From: Candidatus Hydrothermarchaeota archaeon
GTDB taxonomy: Archaea; Hydrothermarchaeota; Hydrothermarchaeia; Hydrothermarchaeales; BMS3B
Assembly: GCA_015521945.1 (NCBI GenBank)
Contig: WANG01000027.1
Location: 1 to 7,020, forward strand
Reading direction: 5' to 3'
Length of the DNA stretch: 7,020 nucleotides
Positions 5,173 to 7,020 of this stretch are shown here, in pieces. The notes under the pieces were generated by a model, which worked only from the letters and a program-made list of their open reading frames with translations, had not been told where the DNA came from and made no database searches. Positions within the stretch are counted from its first letter, which is position 1, and each line of letters starts with the position of its first letter. Both the position numbers and the translations under genes were made by a program.

Positions 5173-6387
5173 TCACACGATTACCCCGTACCCTATCAGT
5201 CTCCATCTCGCCCCTATCCTGCGGGATATCGCCACCCTGTCCCCCTCAAGGGCGCACACCGGCAGCTTCAGCTTCAGCTCCACCACATCAGCTCTCGCCG
5301 AGGTCACGGTGCCCACGGTGGTGGCGGTTCCCACGTTCAGCATCAGGGGCTCCGAGGTTTTGATGCTCTCCACCTCCAGCTCCTCCCTGGCGCCCACCAC
5401 CCTCTCCATCAGGTGGGGCTCTATGGTGAGCTCCTCCCAGGTTGGGGGCAGCGTGCCCGGCTTCCCCAGCACCATGCCCGAGAGCCCATCCGACTTTGTC
5501 AGGCTCGGGTCAAACTTGGTGCCTATGCCTATGAGCCCTCCTGGCCGTGCCTCCTCCACCCTCTCCCTGCCGGCGTGCAGGGAGACCACCTCGCTGGTGA
5601 GGGGCTGCCACCTGGTCTCGCCCCCCTCCGAGACTCTGTATCCCGGGCGAATCTCAATCTCATCCCCCACCCTCAGCACCCCCTGAATCAGGGAGCCGCC
5701 CACCACACCCCCCTTGAGCTCCTCGGGCTTTGTGCCGGGTTTGTTAACATCAAAGCTCCTGGCGATGTACATCCTTGCGGGCTTGCTCTCATCCCTCTTC
5801 GGGGTGGGTATGCGCTCCTCAATCGCCTGTATCAGCACATCTATGTTCGCCTTGTGCTGGGCGGCGATGGGGATTATGGGGGCATCCTCTGCCACCGTAC
5901 CCTTTATGAACTCCTTTATCTCCTCGTAGCTCTTCAGCGCCTGCTCCTTCGTCACTATATCAATCTTGTTCTGGGCTATCACCACGTTCCTTATCCCTAT
6001 TATCTGCAGCGCCATCAGGTGCTCCTTGGTCTGGGGCTGCGGACAAGGCTCGTTGGCGGCTATCACCAGCACTGCACCGTCCATTATGGCGGCGCCGCTC
6101 AGCATGGTCGCCATCAGGGTCTCGTGCCCGGGGGAGTCAACAAAGGAAACCTCACGCAGGAACCTCGTCTCGGCGCCGCACCTGGGGCACCTGAGCTCGG
6201 TGGTGTAGTACCCGCAGCTCTCGCACCTCCTGAAGCTTATGCTGGCGTACCCCAGCCTGATGGATATCCCCCTCTTTATCTCCTCGCTGTGCTCATCCGT
6301 CCACTTGCCTGAAAGCGCCTGCGTGAGGGTGGTCTTTCCGTGGTCAACGTGTCCCACCAGGCCTATGTTAACTTCGGACTGCGGAAT
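5173..6387 (-). CDS. eif2g: Translation initiation factor aIF2 subunit gamma, apparent ATT start
   Basis: This is the GTPase subunit of aIF2, which carries Met-tRNAi to the small ribosomal subunit. Counting from the ATT codon (404 aa), G1 GHVDHGKT is at 12-19, switch-1 RGISIRLGYA starts at 39, the zinc knuckle cysteines are 55, 58, 67 and 70, G3 DSPGHE is at 84-89 and G4 NKID at 140-143. Two beta-barrel domains follow, ending SRRIGARWRLIGYGVIV. The first conventional in-frame start, GTG 6357, would delete the EVNIGLV strand that forms the G-domain core. In-frame codons between the rps6e stop and that GTG include no ATG, GTG or TTG. ATT 6387 gives MPQSEVNIGLVG, near normal length, and follows GGGGGAG. 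An alternative is a one-base homopolymer error that hides an ATG at 6406. Product identity is firm; the start is unresolved. Confidence 0.95.
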   Translation of the reverse strand: MPQSEVNIGLVGHVDHGKTTLTQALSGKWTDEHSEEIKRGISIRLGYASISFRRCESCGYYTTELRCPRCGAETRFLREVSFVDSPGHETLMATMLSGAAIMDGAVLVIAANEPCPQPQTKEHLMALQIIGIRNVVIAQNKIDIVTKEQALKSYEEIKEFIKGTVAEDAPIIPIAAQHKANIDVLIQAIEERIPTPKRDESKPARMYIARSFDVNKPGTKPEELKGGVVGGSLIQGVLRVGDEIEIRPGYRVSEGGETRWQPLTSEVVSLHAGRERVEEARPGGLIGIGTKFDPSLTKSDGLSGMVLGKPGTLPPTWEELTIEPHLMERVVGAREELEVESIKTSEPLMLNVGTATTVGTVTSARADVVELKLKLPVCALEGDRVAISRRIGARWRLIGYGVIV

Positions 6388-6392
6388 CTCAA

Positions 6393-6399
6393 CTCCCCC
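6393..6399 (-). promoter_or_regulatory. Putative Shine-Dalgarno of aIF2-gamma, pointing to an ATT start
   Basis: GGGGGAG reads from 6399 to 6393 on the minus strand. The last GGAG ends 5 nt before ATT 6387, and the first GGGG ends 8 nt before it. It lies between the rps6e stop and the coding region. If the G run were one base shorter in reality, it would instead be coding sequence downstream of an ATG at 6406, so this site depends on the assembly being correct. Confidence 0.5.
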
Positions 6400-6402
6400 T
6401 TT

Positions 6403-6810
6403 TCATTCCTCTCTCTTGCTCACCAGCTCCTCCAGGTTGGCGTCGCCCTTCTCCAGCACCTTGGCATTTACCTGCACTATCTCGGGAACATAAACGTTGC
6501 CCCTTACCCTCTTCCTGCGCACCTCCCCCCTCTCCTTGGGTCTGAAGCCGGGGGGCGAGCGCAGCAGTATCCTGCGCCTCACCGCGCCGTGCACATCCCT
6601 GCGCATGGGGAAGCCGTCGCGGTCGCTCCCTCCGGTGAGCTGAATCTTCACTCCCGGCAGCCCTATTGCAGAGCCCTCAATCACCTCACCGATTCTCCTT
6701 CCCACTATGCTGCGCATGTCCTCCTCGCTCAGGGGAACCTTGTACGCCCTGCCGTTCTCCGGGTCAGAAAGCACCATCATCGCCACAGCTTTCCTCTCAT
6801 TCTCACTCAT
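6403..6810 (-). CDS. rps6e: Small ribosomal subunit protein S6e (eS6)
   Basis: This is a 135-residue archaeal-length S6e, a 30S protein; it lacks the long phosphorylated tail of eukaryotic eS6. Diagnostic segments are VLSDPENGRAY (13-23), VGRRIGEVIEGSAIGLPG (36-53), the nearly invariant TGGSDRDGFPMR (59-70), PPGFRPKERGEVRRKRVRGN (86-105) and EIVQVNAKV. ATG 6810 is chosen over GTG 6819 because AGGTGA lies just before it with the same spacing as at rps27ae. The N-terminus (MSENERKAVAMM) is a few residues longer than I recall for relatives, so an internal ATG is not excluded. It starts 1 nt after the infB stop. Its TGA stop is in the same reading frame as the following aIF2-gamma gene. Confidence 0.95.
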   Translation of the reverse strand: MSENERKAVAMMVLSDPENGRAYKVPLSEEDMRSIVGRRIGEVIEGSAIGLPGVKIQLTGGSDRDGFPMRRDVHGAVRRRILLRSPPGFRPKERGEVRRKRVRGNVYVPEIVQVNAKVLEKGDANLEELVSKREE

Positions 6811-6811
6811 A

Positions 6812-7020
6812 CTACTCACCTACCGCCCAGAAGGGGTTATCCCTGCGCTTTATCCTGATAATATCCTCAAGAGCCTCACTCTCATCTTCGCTCAGGAACT
6901 CTCTGTACTTCTGACTTATTAACTTTGCGTCTGCCTCCGGCATGTCCACCAGGAGCACATCCCCCATCTCAATGTTCCTGCCCACCACCCCTCCCTCAAT
7001 GCTCACCCCCACCTGCATCC
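6812..7020 (-). CDS. infB: Translation initiation factor aIF5B (IF2-like), C-terminal end only
   Basis: The window edge cuts this gene; only about 69 codons of its 3' end are present, and the ATG at 7018 is internal. The segment reads as the end of aIF5B domain IV: a short beta region (VGVSIEGGVVGRNIEMGDVL) followed by two helices ending in IIRIKRRDNPFWAVGE. Archaeal aIF5B proteins characteristically end in a similar EIKR..NPFW motif. aIF5B is the GTPase that promotes ribosomal subunit joining, and its domain IV contacts initiator tRNA. Location next to rps6e is common in archaea and supports the call. The last codons (GGT GAG TAG) double as the Shine-Dalgarno of rps6e. The GTPase domain is outside the window, so the name rests on the C-terminus and context. 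Confidence 0.85.
   Translation of the reverse strand, partial: MQVGVSIEGGVVGRNIEMGDVLLVDMPEADAKLISQKYREFLSEDESEALEDIIRIKRRDNPFWAVGE

Noticed and set aside
5128..6312. Plus-strand open frame (394 codons) opposite aIF2-gamma and the PIN gene
   Set aside because: It is a mirror frame of a highly conserved GTPase gene with no motifs and no Shine-Dalgarno of note; composition explains the lack of stops.
6355..6357. GTG 6357 as start of aIF2-gamma
   Set aside because: It would begin at MGHVDHGKT, deleting the beta strand EVNIGLV that all members of this GTPase family need, and it lies far from the purine-rich site at 6393-6399.

Overview
The window is archaeal chromosomal DNA from a GC-rich, probably thermophilic lineage, most likely in or near the Euryarchaeota. 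The evidence is a dense run of archaeal information-processing genes: S27ae, S24e, S6e, Spt4, Rpo7, aIF2-gamma and the aIF5B C-terminus. A split-type (archaeal) GMP synthase and the archaeal GTP-dependent dephospho-CoA kinase family point the same way. The coding strands are purine-rich, with many AGG, GAG and AAG codons, and the proteins are rich in charged residues. I cannot name the genus from sequence alone.

Layout: one gene lies on the plus strand at the left edge, guaAB (40-969), the ATP-pyrophosphatase subunit of GMP synthase. It converges with a single long minus-strand cluster that fills the rest of the window. In transcription order (right to left) the cluster is infB/aIF5B (3' end only), rps6e, aIF2-gamma, a PIN-domain nuclease, hppA (membrane pyrophosphatase), rpo7/rpoE', spt4/rpoE'', a DUF359 dephospho-CoA kinase, rps24e and rps27ae. 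Gaps are 0 to about 20 nt, several genes overlap or abut, and no gene-free stretch is long enough to need its own entry. The cluster is probably one polycistronic unit whose promoter lies outside the window. I saw no RNA genes, mobile elements, CRISPR arrays or extensive repeats.

Functionally the cluster joins initiator-tRNA delivery (aIF2-gamma), subunit joining (aIF5B), ribosomal proteins, a likely RNA-processing nuclease, and the Rpo7 stalk subunit and Spt4 elongation factor of RNA polymerase. The CoA-pathway kinase is a usual archaeal partner here. The odd member is hppA, a 673-residue proton-pumping-type pyrophosphatase set between the PIN gene and rpo7. Its Lys454/Thr457 pair matches the K+-independent class.

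The most interesting signal is at translation starts. Neither rpo7 nor aIF2-gamma has an in-frame ATG, GTG or TTG where the conserved N-terminus requires one. Each instead has a near-cognate codon (ATC for rpo7, ATT for aIF2-gamma) exactly where homologues have Met, about 8 nt downstream of a Shine-Dalgarno core, the same spacing as in the ATG-start genes around them. Non-AUG initiation is one explanation. For aIF2-gamma a single-base homopolymer error is a serious rival and would restore an ATG start.
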